Assembly (NCBI GenBank): GCA_001797465.1
Contig: MGPQ01000001.1
Coordinates: 62,001 to 126,000, forward strand
Reading direction: 5' to 3'
DNA from: Deltaproteobacteria bacterium GWB2_55_19
GTDB lineage: Bacteria; Desulfobacterota; GWC2-55-46
DNA: 64,000 bases
Positions within the stretch are counted from its first letter, which is position 1. The number at the start of each line of letters is the position of its first letter. The notes under the pieces were generated by a model. That model had not been told where the DNA came from and made no database searches. It saw only the letters and a program-made list of their open reading frames with translations. Both the position numbers and the translations under genes were made by a program. Positions 43,149 through 51,945 of this stretch are shown here, piece by piece.

Positions 43149-44906
43149 ATGGCCTCGAGGATAAGGGCAAGGCTCCTCAAAAAGATGTCGCTCGCGATCA
43201 TCCCGCTCGCCGCGCTCGCGATTTTAAGCCTCTACAACCAGAGGTCGATCTACAAGGCAACCGTCAGGGTGAACGCCGTCTCGCGCGAATCCACGCTCGT
43301 CAGCAATCTCCAGCAGGCGCTCGACAGGGCGATCATGCCTTCCAACGACTACATCATAACCGGCAAGGGAGGATACGCGGTCGAGTTCAGAAAATACTCG
43401 GAGGAGATGGAGCGTCTGCTCAAGGAGGCCGGTTCGATCCACGACGCCTTTGACGGCTCGGACGAGACCGTTGCCGAAGAAAAGAGGATATTAAAGGGAT
43501 TAAAAGAGTCTTGGGGGAACGTAAGGGATATTTCAGCGAGGATATTCTCCATACAAAAGCCCGTGGGCAACAGGGACGCCGCCGAACTCATGGAGGATAT
43601 GGATTACAAGTGGGGCGCCAACGCCATAGCCCTCCTCGACAGGTGGCACAGGATAGACGAGAGAGAGCGTGCTGAGGCCTTGCGAAATGCCGAGGCCGCG
43701 TGGCGGAACGCATGGGTCATCATAGGCGGGGGCGTGGCGGCTACCGCGCTCCTGACCATGTTCCTTGCGTATTACTATTCGGGCGTCTTTGTAACACCCA
43801 TAGAGCGCCTCCGGGAGCACTCCCTTAAGATAGCCTCCGGCGACTTTGCGTCAAAGGCCGGGTTAAGGACCAATGATGAGCTCGAAGACCTCTCGGAGTC
43901 GATGGACAGGATGTCCTCGGAGCTCTCTGCACTTTACCGTGACCTCGAGCGCAAGGTCGAGGAGAGGACGAGGGAGTTGAACCACGCCTACTCGGAGATG
44001 AAGGAGAATGAGGAGCGATACAGGGCCCTCTTTAACGGGACGAACGACGCCATCTTCGTCCATCCGGTCCCCGGTGGAGGCGGGCCGATGAAGTTTATTG
44101 ACGTGAACGAGGTCGCTTGTTCTCGGCTCGGGTACTCGCGCAAGGAGCTCCTGGAGTTGTCTCCGGAGCTTATCGACGCCCCAGGCCATGAGGCCGGGCG
44201 CGAGGCCGCCATACGGGAGATAGCTCAAAACGGGCACGCCATATTCGAGATGGCCCATGTTGCGAAGGACGGGAGGGTTATACCCGTGGAGATAAGCTCA
44301 AGGGTCTTCGTTCTCAAGGGCGCTCAGCAGGGGCTTTCCATAGTAAGGGACATATCGGAGAGGAAGATGGTGGAGGAAAAGGCGCTGAGAGAAAGACGCC
44401 TGAACGAGTCGATAGTCAATTACATGCCTGCCGGTGTCGCCTTTCTCGACAACGGCTTCATCCTACGGAAGTTCAACGCCTTGTACGCCGGGATGATAAG
44501 AAAATATACGCCGTATACGCCTGATGAGGCGCTCGGGATGTGCTACTTCGATTATGTCCCGGGGTCAAGGGAACAGGTAGAGGGGTGGTTCAAGGAAGTC
44601 AGGGACTCGGGGGAAAGCGCGGACAGGAAGGGCTTTGAGCTGAAGATTGGCGCCGGGGAAGACGAAAAAGCGACATATTGGGATACAGCCGTCACGCCTG
44701 TCTTTGACGAGGCTGGAAAGGTCGAGGGCATACTGATACTCACGCAGGACATAACGGAGAGGAAGAGGTCCGAAGACTCGCTCAAGGAGCGCGTCGAGGA
44801 GCTCGAGATGTTCAGGAAACTTACGCTCAAGCGTGAACTCCGGCTCAGGGAACTCAAGGACAGGATAGAGGCGCTTGAAATGGAGCTTAAAGGCGCAAGG
44901 GCCTGA
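43149..44906 (+). CDS. Membrane sensor with HAMP and two PAS domains, no catalytic output
   Basis: Two membrane helices (~14-28 and ~192-215) flank a periplasmic domain with AIMPSNDYIITG at 61-72 and NRDAAELMEDMD near 138, matching the sensor of the diguanylate cyclase at 31611. HAMP (YYSGVFVTPIERLREHSL to SMDRMSSEL), coiled coil, PAS1 (~295-415, RYRALFNGTNDAIFVHP) and PAS2 (~425-555) follow. The chain ends LTLKRELRLRELKDRIEALE, like the preceding protein. It starts 1 nt after that gene's stop, so they are probably made together. Confidence 0.88.
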   Translation: MASRIRARLLKKMSLAIIPLAALAILSLYNQRSIYKATVRVNAVSRESTLVSNLQQALDRAIMPSNDYIITGKGGYAVEFRKYSEEMERLLKEAGSIHDAFDGSDETVAEEKRILKGLKESWGNVRDISARIFSIQKPVGNRDAAELMEDMDYKWGANAIALLDRWHRIDERERAEALRNAEAAWRNAWVIIGGGVAATALLTMFLAYYYSGVFVTPIERLREHSLKIASGDFASKAGLRTNDELEDLSESMDRMSSELSALYRDLERKVEERTRELNHAYSEMKENEERYRALFNGTNDAIFVHPVPGGGGPMKFIDVNEVACSRLGYSRKELLELSPELIDAPGHEAGREAAIREIAQNGHAIFEMAHVAKDGRVIPVEISSRVFVLKGAQQGLSIVRDISERKMVEEKALRERRLNESIVNYMPAGVAFLDNGFILRKFNALYAGMIRKYTPYTPDEALGMCYFDYVPGSREQVEGWFKEVRDSGESADRKGFELKIGAGEDEKATYWDTAVTPVFDEAGKVEGILILTQDITERKRSEDSLKERVEELEMFRKLTLKRELRLRELKDRIEALEMELKGARA

Positions 44907-44932
44907 ACGGCTCTGCATAAAGGTGAAAGACC

Positions 44933-47158
44933 ATGCCGGATGAGGAAAAAAAATTACAGGAACGCGAACAGGAGATCAGCCTCCTGAAACGCGACATTTC
45001 GCTTAAGGATTCCGAGATAGCGCGCCTGAAGGAGGCGCTCCGCAAATTTGAGGAGCGCGAAGGCGAGCTCGAGGACGAGAGAAAGGCTATTATCTACATG
45101 CTCGAGGACATCAACGAGTCGACCTCGAAGATAGAGACGGCCCAGAAGGAATGGGAGGCGACCTTCGACGCCATCTCCTCTCCGCTCTTAATTCATGACG
45201 AGGGCTTCAGGATCGTGAGGGCGAACCGTGCTTACCAGAAGATAGCGAACATGCCTTTTAGAGAAATAATCGGGAGGCCCTATTTTGAGATATTCCCCAG
45301 GACAGGCGGACCGCACCCTGTATGCGCCTCGTTCAAGGAGAGGCAGGAAAAGGGTGAGGGCGCCGATGCCGACGTCGAGGCCGAGGTCGCCGTGCCGGAG
45401 TGTGGCAGGGTCTTCAAGGTCAGGTTCTACTCCATAAATAAACAGGACTCCGAAGGCTACGACGCCGTCCACGTGATGGAGGATATCACCGAGGCCAAGA
45501 GGGCGGAGGAAGCCATAAAAGAGGAGATGGACGTCACCGCGCACCTCCTCATGATATCCGAGGCTACGGCCATGACGACCGACATCGACAAGCTCATGGA
45601 GGACGTCGTGCGCTGTAACTGCGGGATCATGCGCGCGGACGCAAGCATGTCTTACTTATGGGACGTATCCTCAGGAGTATTCAGGCCCTCGCAGGAATAC
45701 GGCCTTGACCGCGCGTTTCTGCCTTTTTTCAGGACCGACAGCCTGAACGCGGCTGAGGGCATCGTAAAGACCGTTGTCGAGACCGGCGAGCCCGTGGCCG
45801 CAATGATCCAGCAGGGAGGGATCGAGATCAAGGGCCTGCCTCTCAAGTGGATAAAGGACGCGAGGACCGTCGCCGTAGTCCCGCTCATTAGCGCGGGGCA
45901 CAGCCTCGGGCTCATCATATCCCTTTACCTGCAAGAGAGGGGGTTCACGGAAAGGGACATGCGCGTCATGAAGGGGGTCGCCCATCAGGTCTCGACCGCG
46001 CTCGAGCAGGCCCGCCTCCACCGCTACTCGGTCGATAAGGCGATGGAGCTCTCCCACAAGATAGAGACGATACAGGTGATGAACGAAATAGACCGCTCGA
46101 TACTCTCAACCCTTGAGCCCGGGGAGATACTCGAGACGGCGGTAAGGATGGTCTCAAGGCTCATGACCGCGGACAGGGCCACCGTCGCGCTCGTTGACAT
46201 GGAGCGCCAGGGGTTCATTTTTACCTCAGGCTTTGGCGTCACCTCAGTCCCAAAAGGGGCGTTCACACATTTCTCCGATACGGATGCGACGGACGTCATC
46301 TTCTCCGGGCGGCCGCAGTATGTCCCGGACTTCTCCGAGTCCAGCCCGCTCCTGCCGCTTGAACAGAAGCTCCTGAAAGAGGGCTTCCTTTCACACATAA
46401 GGGTGCCGCTTGCGGTCAAGGGGGAAATAATAGGCATCCTGACGGCAGGGGCGAAGAGAAAGGCCGCGTTCACGCCAGAGGACCTCCAGACGCTCGAGAA
46501 GCTCGCCTCCCAGATAAGCGTGGCGCTCGATAACGCGAGGCACCTCTCCGACCTCCAGGAGCTCTTCCTCGGGACCGTCAAATCCTTATCGTCGGCCATA
46601 GACACGAAGTCCCCGTGGACGGCGGGCCATTCCGAGAGGGTGACAACTTACGCGCTTGCGATAGGCAAGGAGATGGGTTTTTCAGAAAAGGATTTGAAGG
46701 ACCTCGAACTCGCCGGACTCCTCCATGACATCGGCAAACTCGGCACCTATGAGACGATACTCGACAAGCCCGGAAAGCTCACCGACGAGGAGATGGGGAT
46801 AATGCGCGAGCACCCTGCCAAGGGCGCGGCGATACTCGAACCGATAAAGCTCCTCAAGAACATCAGGCCCGCCATAAAATACCACCACGAGTATTACAAC
46901 GGGACCGGGTACCCCGAGGGCCTCAAGGGCGAGACTATCCCGCTCTTTGCCCGCGTCCTTACCGTCGCCGACACCGTAGACGCCATGGCCGCCGACAGGC
47001 CTTACAGGAAGGGGAGGGCCTTGCCTGATATCATGGCCGAGCTCGAAAGGTGCTCCGGGACCCAGTTCGACCCGCAGATAGTAAAGATATTCAAGGGCCT
47101 CTACGAGAGGTCGGCGATAAGGATAACCCGCTTAAACGTCCCGGAAGGCGCGATATAG
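44933..47158 (+). CDS. PAS-GAF-GAF-HD-GYP cyclic-di-GMP phosphodiesterase
   Basis: An N-terminal coiled coil (~1-60) is followed by PAS (~70-190), two GAF domains (~200-365 and ~380-540) and an HD-GYP domain (~545-725). The catalytic motifs are LLHDIGKLG, EHPAKGA, and YHHEYYNGTGYPEGL, which includes the GYP signature. No membrane segment is seen, so it is a cytoplasmic enzyme that should hydrolyse c-di-GMP under control of its sensor domains. It ends the signalling block and opposes the cyclase at 31611. Confidence 0.94.
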   Translation: MPDEEKKLQEREQEISLLKRDISLKDSEIARLKEALRKFEEREGELEDERKAIIYMLEDINESTSKIETAQKEWEATFDAISSPLLIHDEGFRIVRANRAYQKIANMPFREIIGRPYFEIFPRTGGPHPVCASFKERQEKGEGADADVEAEVAVPECGRVFKVRFYSINKQDSEGYDAVHVMEDITEAKRAEEAIKEEMDVTAHLLMISEATAMTTDIDKLMEDVVRCNCGIMRADASMSYLWDVSSGVFRPSQEYGLDRAFLPFFRTDSLNAAEGIVKTVVETGEPVAAMIQQGGIEIKGLPLKWIKDARTVAVVPLISAGHSLGLIISLYLQERGFTERDMRVMKGVAHQVSTALEQARLHRYSVDKAMELSHKIETIQVMNEIDRSILSTLEPGEILETAVRMVSRLMTADRATVALVDMERQGFIFTSGFGVTSVPKGAFTHFSDTDATDVIFSGRPQYVPDFSESSPLLPLEQKLLKEGFLSHIRVPLAVKGEIIGILTAGAKRKAAFTPEDLQTLEKLASQISVALDNARHLSDLQELFLGTVKSLSSAIDTKSPWTAGHSERVTTYALAIGKEMGFSEKDLKDLELAGLLHDIGKLGTYETILDKPGKLTDEEMGIMREHPAKGAAILEPIKLLKNIRPAIKYHHEYYNGTGYPEGLKGETIPLFARVLTVADTVDAMAADRPYRKGRALPDIMAELERCSGTQFDPQIVKIFKGLYERSAIRITRLNVPEGAI

Positions 47159-47314
47159 CCTTTTTAAGGAGACATCCGTCATCCGTCAGGCGCCATTTCA
47201 TGAAAATCGCAGATATTGACATCCCGCCCGGGTTCATGTATCCTATTTTGCCTTGCATAATTGTAACGCCTCGGAACCCTTTGTTTTGTATGGAATATAA
47301 CGGGGCTAAGGCGG

Positions 47315-47320
47315 TATAAT
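47315..47320 (+). promoter_or_regulatory. Candidate -10 element upstream of aconitase
   Basis: A perfect TATAAT lies 62 nt before the aconitase GTG in a 223-nt gap. No convincing -35 stands 16-18 nt upstream, so an activator may be needed. Confidence 0.35.
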
Positions 47321-47381
47321 ATTCTTATCCTTATCCAAATCGAGACTGCCGGCTTCACGCAGACCTAAAGGAGGACAAAAA

Positions 47382-49316
47382 GTGGGAAAGAACGTAGCGC
47401 AGAAATTGGTAGACAGCCACCTGGTATCCGGTGAGGCAGAGCAGGGCAAAGAGGTAAACATCAGGATAGACCAGACGATCACTCAGGACGCGACCGGAAC
47501 CATGGCGTACCTGCAGTTCGAGGCGATGGGCGTGCCGAAGGTAAGGACGAAGTTGTCTGTCAGCTACGTCGACCACAACACGCTCCAGTACGGCGGGTTC
47601 GAGAACGCCGACGACCACAGGTTCCTGCAAACGCTCGCCTCAAAGTTCGGCATCTACTTCTCAAGGCCCGGCAACGGCATCTGCCACCAGGTACACCTTG
47701 AGAGGTTCGGCAAACCAGGGCAGACGCTTTTGGGGTCTGATTCCCACACCCCGACCTCAGGCGGCATAGGGATGTTAGCCATAGGCGCCGGCGGCCTCGA
47801 CGTCGCCGTCGCCATGGGCGGCGGGCCATTCAGCCTCACTTACCCGAAGGTCGTGCTCGTAAGGCTCAAGGGCAAGTTGAAGCCCTGGGTTTCGGCCAAG
47901 GACGTGATACTTGAGCTTCTGCGGCGCATGACCGTAAAGGGCGGCGTCGGCAAGGTAATCGAGTACGGCGGGGATGGCGTAAAGAGCCTGTCCGTCCCGG
48001 ACCGCGCGACCATCACCAACATGGGCGCGGAGCTCGGCGCGACTTCTTCCGTATTCCCGAGCGACGAGACGACGAGAGAGTTCCTCGCCGCGCAGGGCAG
48101 GGAAGAGGATTGGACCGAGCTCAAGGCCGACGAGGACGCGAAGTACGACGAGACGATAGAGATTGACCTCGGGAAGCTCGAGCCGATGATCGCGAGGCCG
48201 CATATGCCGGATAACGTCTGCAAGGTCTCCGAGATAGAAGGCATGAGGGTAGACCAGGTATGCGTCGGGAGCTGTACCAACTCCTCTTACAGGGACCTGA
48301 TGCTCGTATCCGAGACCTTCAAGAAGGGCGGCTTCAGGGTCCACCCAGAGGTCTCGATGACGATATCCCCCGGCTCCAAGCAGGTCCTCGACATGCTCGC
48401 GCTGAACAAGGGACTCTCCCACATGATAGAGGCGGGCGCGAGGATATTGGAGGCCACATGCGGGCCGTGCATCGGGAACGGCCAGTCGCCCCCGTCGGCC
48501 GGCGTGTCGCTACGCACCTTCAACAGGAACTTCGAGGGCAGGAGCGGGACCAAGGACGGCAAGGTATTCTTGTGCAGTCCAGAGACGGCGGCCGCCGCGG
48601 CCATCTACGGCGTCATCACCGACCCCAGGAAGCTCGGCAAGTACCCTAAGATAAAATTCCCCTCGAAGTTCCTTGTGGATGACTCGATGGTAGTGCCGCC
48701 GGCAAAGGACCCATCGAAGGTGACGGTAGCCCGTGGGCCTAACATAAAGGAGCTCCCGAAGCAGGGCCCGCTCGGCGACACTTTGAAGGGCAAGGTCCTC
48801 ATAAAGCTCGGCGACAACATCACGACCGACGACATAACGCCGGCCGGCACGTGGCTCAAGTACCGGTCGAACGTTCCGAAGTATTCGGAATCGGTCTTCT
48901 CGGCGATAGACGCGAAGTTCCACGAAAAGGCGAAGGCCGCCGGCGGCGGCTTCGTCCTCGGAGGAGAGAACTACGGACAGGGGTCGTCGCGCGAGCACGC
49001 GGCGCTCTGCCCCATGTACCTGGGGATAAAGGCGATCATAGCCAAGAGCTTTGCCCGGATTCACAAGGACAACCTCGTTAACTTCGGCATATTGCCGCTG
49101 ACCTTCGCGAACGCCGCTGACTACGACGGTGTTGAGGACGGGGACGAGCTTGAGTTTACGGGTCTTAGGGGCGCTCTCGCATCAGGCGATACAGTTACTC
49201 TTAAGAACGTCACAAAGGGCAGGGAGATAAAGCTCAAACACGGGTACTCCTTGAGGCAGGTCGAGACGATCCTCGTCGGCGGCACGCTCAACTACACGAC
49301 CGCGAAGGCGAAGTAA
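47382..49316 (+). CDS. acn: Aconitate hydratase
   Basis: This iron-sulfur enzyme interconverts citrate and isocitrate. The 4Fe-4S cysteines are in CVGSCTNSSYRD near residue 292 and ATCGPCIGNGQSPP near 360. Substrate motifs include GSDSHTPTSGG near 118 and GENYGQGSSREHAAL near 530, and the swivel domain starts near DNITTDDITPAGT. At 644 residues it is the shorter, mitochondrial/archaeal-like class rather than the ~890-residue AcnA. The GTG at 47382 has a strong AAAGGAGGA site. It is transcribed alone, with its own terminator. Confidence 0.95.
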   Translation: MGKNVAQKLVDSHLVSGEAEQGKEVNIRIDQTITQDATGTMAYLQFEAMGVPKVRTKLSVSYVDHNTLQYGGFENADDHRFLQTLASKFGIYFSRPGNGICHQVHLERFGKPGQTLLGSDSHTPTSGGIGMLAIGAGGLDVAVAMGGGPFSLTYPKVVLVRLKGKLKPWVSAKDVILELLRRMTVKGGVGKVIEYGGDGVKSLSVPDRATITNMGAELGATSSVFPSDETTREFLAAQGREEDWTELKADEDAKYDETIEIDLGKLEPMIARPHMPDNVCKVSEIEGMRVDQVCVGSCTNSSYRDLMLVSETFKKGGFRVHPEVSMTISPGSKQVLDMLALNKGLSHMIEAGARILEATCGPCIGNGQSPPSAGVSLRTFNRNFEGRSGTKDGKVFLCSPETAAAAAIYGVITDPRKLGKYPKIKFPSKFLVDDSMVVPPAKDPSKVTVARGPNIKELPKQGPLGDTLKGKVLIKLGDNITTDDITPAGTWLKYRSNVPKYSESVFSAIDAKFHEKAKAAGGGFVLGGENYGQGSSREHAALCPMYLGIKAIIAKSFARIHKDNLVNFGILPLTFANAADYDGVEDGDELEFTGLRGALASGDTVTLKNVTKGREIKLKHGYSLRQVETILVGGTLNYTTAKAK

Positions 49317-49336
49317 GGCGCGTTTTAAAACGAACT

Positions 49337-49372
49337 AAAAAAGGGCTTCCGGGAGACCGGAAGCCCTTTTTT
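49337..49372 (+). terminator. Intrinsic terminator of acn
   Basis: AAAAAAGGGCTTCCGG (49337-49352) pairs perfectly with CCGGAAGCCCTTTTTT (49357-49372) across a GAGA tetraloop. Confidence 0.95.
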
Positions 49373-49385
49373 GTTTTGATTTTCT

Positions 49386-49406
49386 CCCCTCCTTAACAAG
49401 GAGGGG
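49386..49406. repeat. REP-like palindrome
   Basis: CCCCTCCTT (49386-49394), AAC, then AAGGAGGGG (49398-49406), followed by GATGGGGGAGG. The same style of element (CCCCTCCC/GGGAGGGG, then GATG) occurs at 63011-63031. Confidence 0.7.
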
Positions 49407-49435
49407 ATGGGGGAGGTCGCTTTGGCATAGTGGCA

Positions 49436-49464
49436 TGTTGGGCTCCGCGTAGCGAAGCCCAACA
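49436..49464. repeat. REP-like palindrome (TGTTGGGC type)
   Basis: TGTTGGGCTCCGC (49436-49448) and GCGAAGCCCAACA (49452-49464) pair with a single G-T mismatch around GTA. Palindromes of this type are scattered in many bacterial genomes. Confidence 0.7.
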
Positions 49465-49524
49465 TTAAGGGTAAACCTGAAAAATTAGAAAGTCGCACAA
49501 AGCCTTTTTATGTGTTCTCCCGAA

Positions 49525-49610
49525 AAGGTCTTTTGCGCCCTGCCGGGCTTTTTTTCGGCATGGGGCTTCGCTCCCTGCTCCTCCCCAGCCCACCGCTCGG
49601 CGCGGGGCCA
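49525..49610 (+). repeat. Dispersed repeat, copy 1
   Basis: GCGCCCTGCCGGGC hairpin (49535-49548), seven T residues, then CGGCATGGGGC (49556-49566) and a CT-rich stretch. The sequence closely matches copy 3 (minus strand, 57637-57725) and more distantly copy 2 (55918-56085). The hairpin plus T run would also work as an intrinsic terminator. Confidence 0.7.
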
Positions 49611-49900
49611 ACTTCAAATCGGGTCGCTTAAATCAACCTGATGCACAGCCGTCCGATACGGATTTGCCCGTCCGGCCAGGACCGCTCGCCTCCTCTGAGC
49701 GCGCTTCGCGTCTATCCTTCCTCCGGCTCGCGCGAGCGGGTGGGGGTGGAAGAAAGCGCTTGGAGCCATCGCCGAAAGCGCGCGGAGCGCGCAAAAAAGC
49801 TCGATGAACTGCGAACGATAAATGAGTTTTGGTTTTAAAGGAATTCAGCACTACTTGCCCCTCTCCTCTTGCGGGATATGGGGAGAGGGAGGGGGTCTAT

Positions 49901-50578
49901 TTATTTGAAGACTTTCAGCAGGGCCTCAGGGAGTTCCGGTAAAATATCTCCGGCGGGTGTATACGGGATATCCGCGAGCACCGGCGCGTACCTTTCTATT
50001 TCCGAGCGATTGTATTTTACGCTCGCGTCATCGGGCCGTGGCGCGGGGTGGTTGAGTATCACGCCTGCCACGTCTATCCCCAGCGCCCTCGCGCACTCGC
50101 AAGTCATAAGCGTGTGGTTGATTACGCCGAGACGGGAAGGGGCTATTATCAAAAGCCTCGCCTTTAGGCGCACAACGAGGTCTGCCATATTCTGATCATC
50201 GTTCAGCGGCACGAGCAGGCCTCCTGCGCCCTCGACGATGATTATCTCGTGAACGGCTGAGAGCATTTTGAAAGCAGTCTCTATCTTGATTAGATCGATC
50301 TCAACGCCTGAGAGCCGCGCCGCGACATTCGGCGAAAGGGGAGGAGAGAACCTGTACGGGTTTATGAGGTCGAGCGGGTCGCCTGACTCAGCCGCCTCTT
50401 TCAACGCTACTGCGTCCATTGGCACGAGCGCACCGTCTTTCACCGCACAACCTGTCTCAACGGGCTTCATTACGCCGATGTCAATCCCTCTTGCCTTCAA
50501 AGCGCGCGCGACAAGGGTTGCCACGAAGGTCTTCCCGATATTAGTATCTGTCCCGGTTATGAAGAAGGCGCGCGCCAT
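49901..50578 (-). CDS. bioD: Dethiobiotin synthetase
   Basis: BioD closes the ureido ring of dethiobiotin using ATP and CO2. The P-loop is FFITGTDTNIGKTFV near residue 5, KPVETGC follows near 40, and IIVEGAGGLLVPL near 113 is the second signature. It is full length (225 residues). The ATG at 50578 overlaps the bioA stop in TGATG; a GTG one codon upstream is less likely. It is the last gene of the biotin operon. Confidence 0.95.
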   Translation of the reverse strand: MARAFFITGTDTNIGKTFVATLVARALKARGIDIGVMKPVETGCAVKDGALVPMDAVALKEAAESGDPLDLINPYRFSPPLSPNVAARLSGVEIDLIKIETAFKMLSAVHEIIIVEGAGGLLVPLNDDQNMADLVVRLKARLLIIAPSRLGVINHTLMTCECARALGIDVAGVILNHPAPRPDDASVKYNRSEIERYAPVLADIPYTPAGDILPELPEALLKVFK

Positions 50579-51945
50579 CACTCTTCAGTCACCTTCCTGA
50601 CGCTGTCGAATACTGTCTTCAGCATCTTTTTTATCTCAGCCTCCTTGACGCTCAGCGGCGGTATGAGGACGATGACGTCGCCAAGGGGCCTTATGATGAG
50701 GCCGCGTCCCCGCGCCTCCATCGCGACCCTGTGGCCGATGCGTTCGCTGGGCGGAAAGGGTTCTTTTGTTGCCCTGTCCTTCACGATCTCTATACCCGCG
50801 ACAAGCCCCATATGCCGCACGTCTCCGACATGGGCGAGTGTCTCGAATTTTTTTAGAAGCTCTCCAAAAAGAATCGACTTCGGCTTCATCTTTTCAAGCA
50901 CGCGCTCTTGCTCGAATATATCGAGGTTCGCGATCGCCGCCGCGCACCCGAGCGGGTTTCCCGTGTAGGTGTGACCGTGGAAGAATGATTTGTATTCGTC
51001 GTATTTGCCGAGAAATGCCTTGTATACCTTCTCCGTCGTAAGGGTCGCCGCAAGCGGCATGTACCCGCCTGTTATGCCCTTTGCGAGGCAGAGGAAATCA
51101 GGAGAGACGCCTTCTGTATCGCACGCGAACATCGTGCCGGTCCTGCCGAAGCCGACGGCGACCTCGTCGGCTATGAGGAGGACATTATATTTTTTAGTGA
51201 GCCTGCGCACCTCTTTCAAAAATCCGGGTGGGGCGACTATCATGCCGGACGCGCCCTGTATTACAGGCTCTATTACGCACGCGGCGGTTTCATGGGAGTG
51301 CTTTATTAAGAGCTCTTCGAGTGCCTTCAGGCACTCTGTCCTGCAGTCTCTCTTGTTTTTCTTGACAGGGCACCTGTAACAGTAGGGGTAAGGGGCGCGT
51401 AGCGTCCCGAAGAGGAGCGGCTTGTACTTTTTTACGAATATGTCTATCTCGCCGACAGACATGGAGCCGAAGGTGTCTCCGTGGTACGCGCCTGTGAAGG
51501 CGATGAACTGGCGTTTTTTGTCGGAGCCTCCGTTCGCCTGTTCCCAGTACTGGAAGGCCATCTTCAAAGCTATCTCGACGGCGGTAGAGCCGTTGTCAGA
51601 GTAGAAGACGCGCTTGAGCCCCCTGGGCGCGATACTGACGAGCCTTTCGGCGAGTTCGATCGACGGCACGTTTGAGAGGCCGAGCAAGGTCGAGTGCGCG
51701 ATATTCCCGAGCTGTTTTTTTATGGCGGAGTCGATTCTTTTATGCCCGTGGCCGTGGAGGTTTACCCAGAGCGACGAGGCGCCGTCGAGGAATCGAGAGC
51801 CGTTTATGTCGATAAGGTAGTTGCCTCTACCCTGCTCGATTATTAGCGGATCGCCAGCCTCCCACTCGCTCATCTGCGTGAACGGGTGCCAGACATGGCG
51901 CTTGTCTATCCGGGAGAGCCTTTCGTACCTCGCGCCTTTCTTCAT
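50578..51945 (-). CDS. bioA: Adenosylmethionine-8-amino-7-oxononanoate aminotransferase
   Basis: BioA transaminates KAPA to DAPA using S-adenosylmethionine and PLP. Markers are HVWHPFTQMSEW near residue 15, FYSDNGSTAVEIALKMA near 110, AYHGDTFGSMSVG near 148, LIADEVAVGFGRTG near 245 and the PLP Lys in LAKGITGGYMPLA near 280. The 455-residue start at 51945 overlaps the bioC stop by one base (TGATG); an open frame running a further 103 codons upstream is bioC sequence in another frame. Confidence 0.96.
   Translation of the reverse strand: MKKGARYERLSRIDKRHVWHPFTQMSEWEAGDPLIIEQGRGNYLIDINGSRFLDGASSLWVNLHGHGHKRIDSAIKKQLGNIAHSTLLGLSNVPSIELAERLVSIAPRGLKRVFYSDNGSTAVEIALKMAFQYWEQANGGSDKKRQFIAFTGAYHGDTFGSMSVGEIDIFVKKYKPLLFGTLRAPYPYCYRCPVKKNKRDCRTECLKALEELLIKHSHETAACVIEPVIQGASGMIVAPPGFLKEVRRLTKKYNVLLIADEVAVGFGRTGTMFACDTEGVSPDFLCLAKGITGGYMPLAATLTTEKVYKAFLGKYDEYKSFFHGHTYTGNPLGCAAAIANLDIFEQERVLEKMKPKSILFGELLKKFETLAHVGDVRHMGLVAGIEIVKDRATKEPFPPSERIGHRVAMEARGRGLIIRPLGDVIVLIPPLSVKEAEIKKMLKTVFDSVRKVTEE

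Larger units (their letters stand above)
49407..49900. other. Repeat-rich gap between acn and bioD
   Basis: The gap between acn and bioD totals 584 nt. Besides the acn terminator and two palindromes it holds copy 1 of a dispersed repeat (49525-49610), a GC-rich tract 49680-49800 sharing GCTTCGCGTCTA with copy 2 near 56000, and a CCCTCTCC/GGAGAGGG hairpin (49859-49889) just beyond the bioD stop. Short frames here have no ribosome binding sites or recognisable products. Confidence 0.6.

Noticed and set aside
41906-43201. 431-codon minus-strand frame over the REC-PAS gene
   Set aside because: Shadow frame typical of this GC-rich codon use; the + strand REC and PAS motifs are clear.
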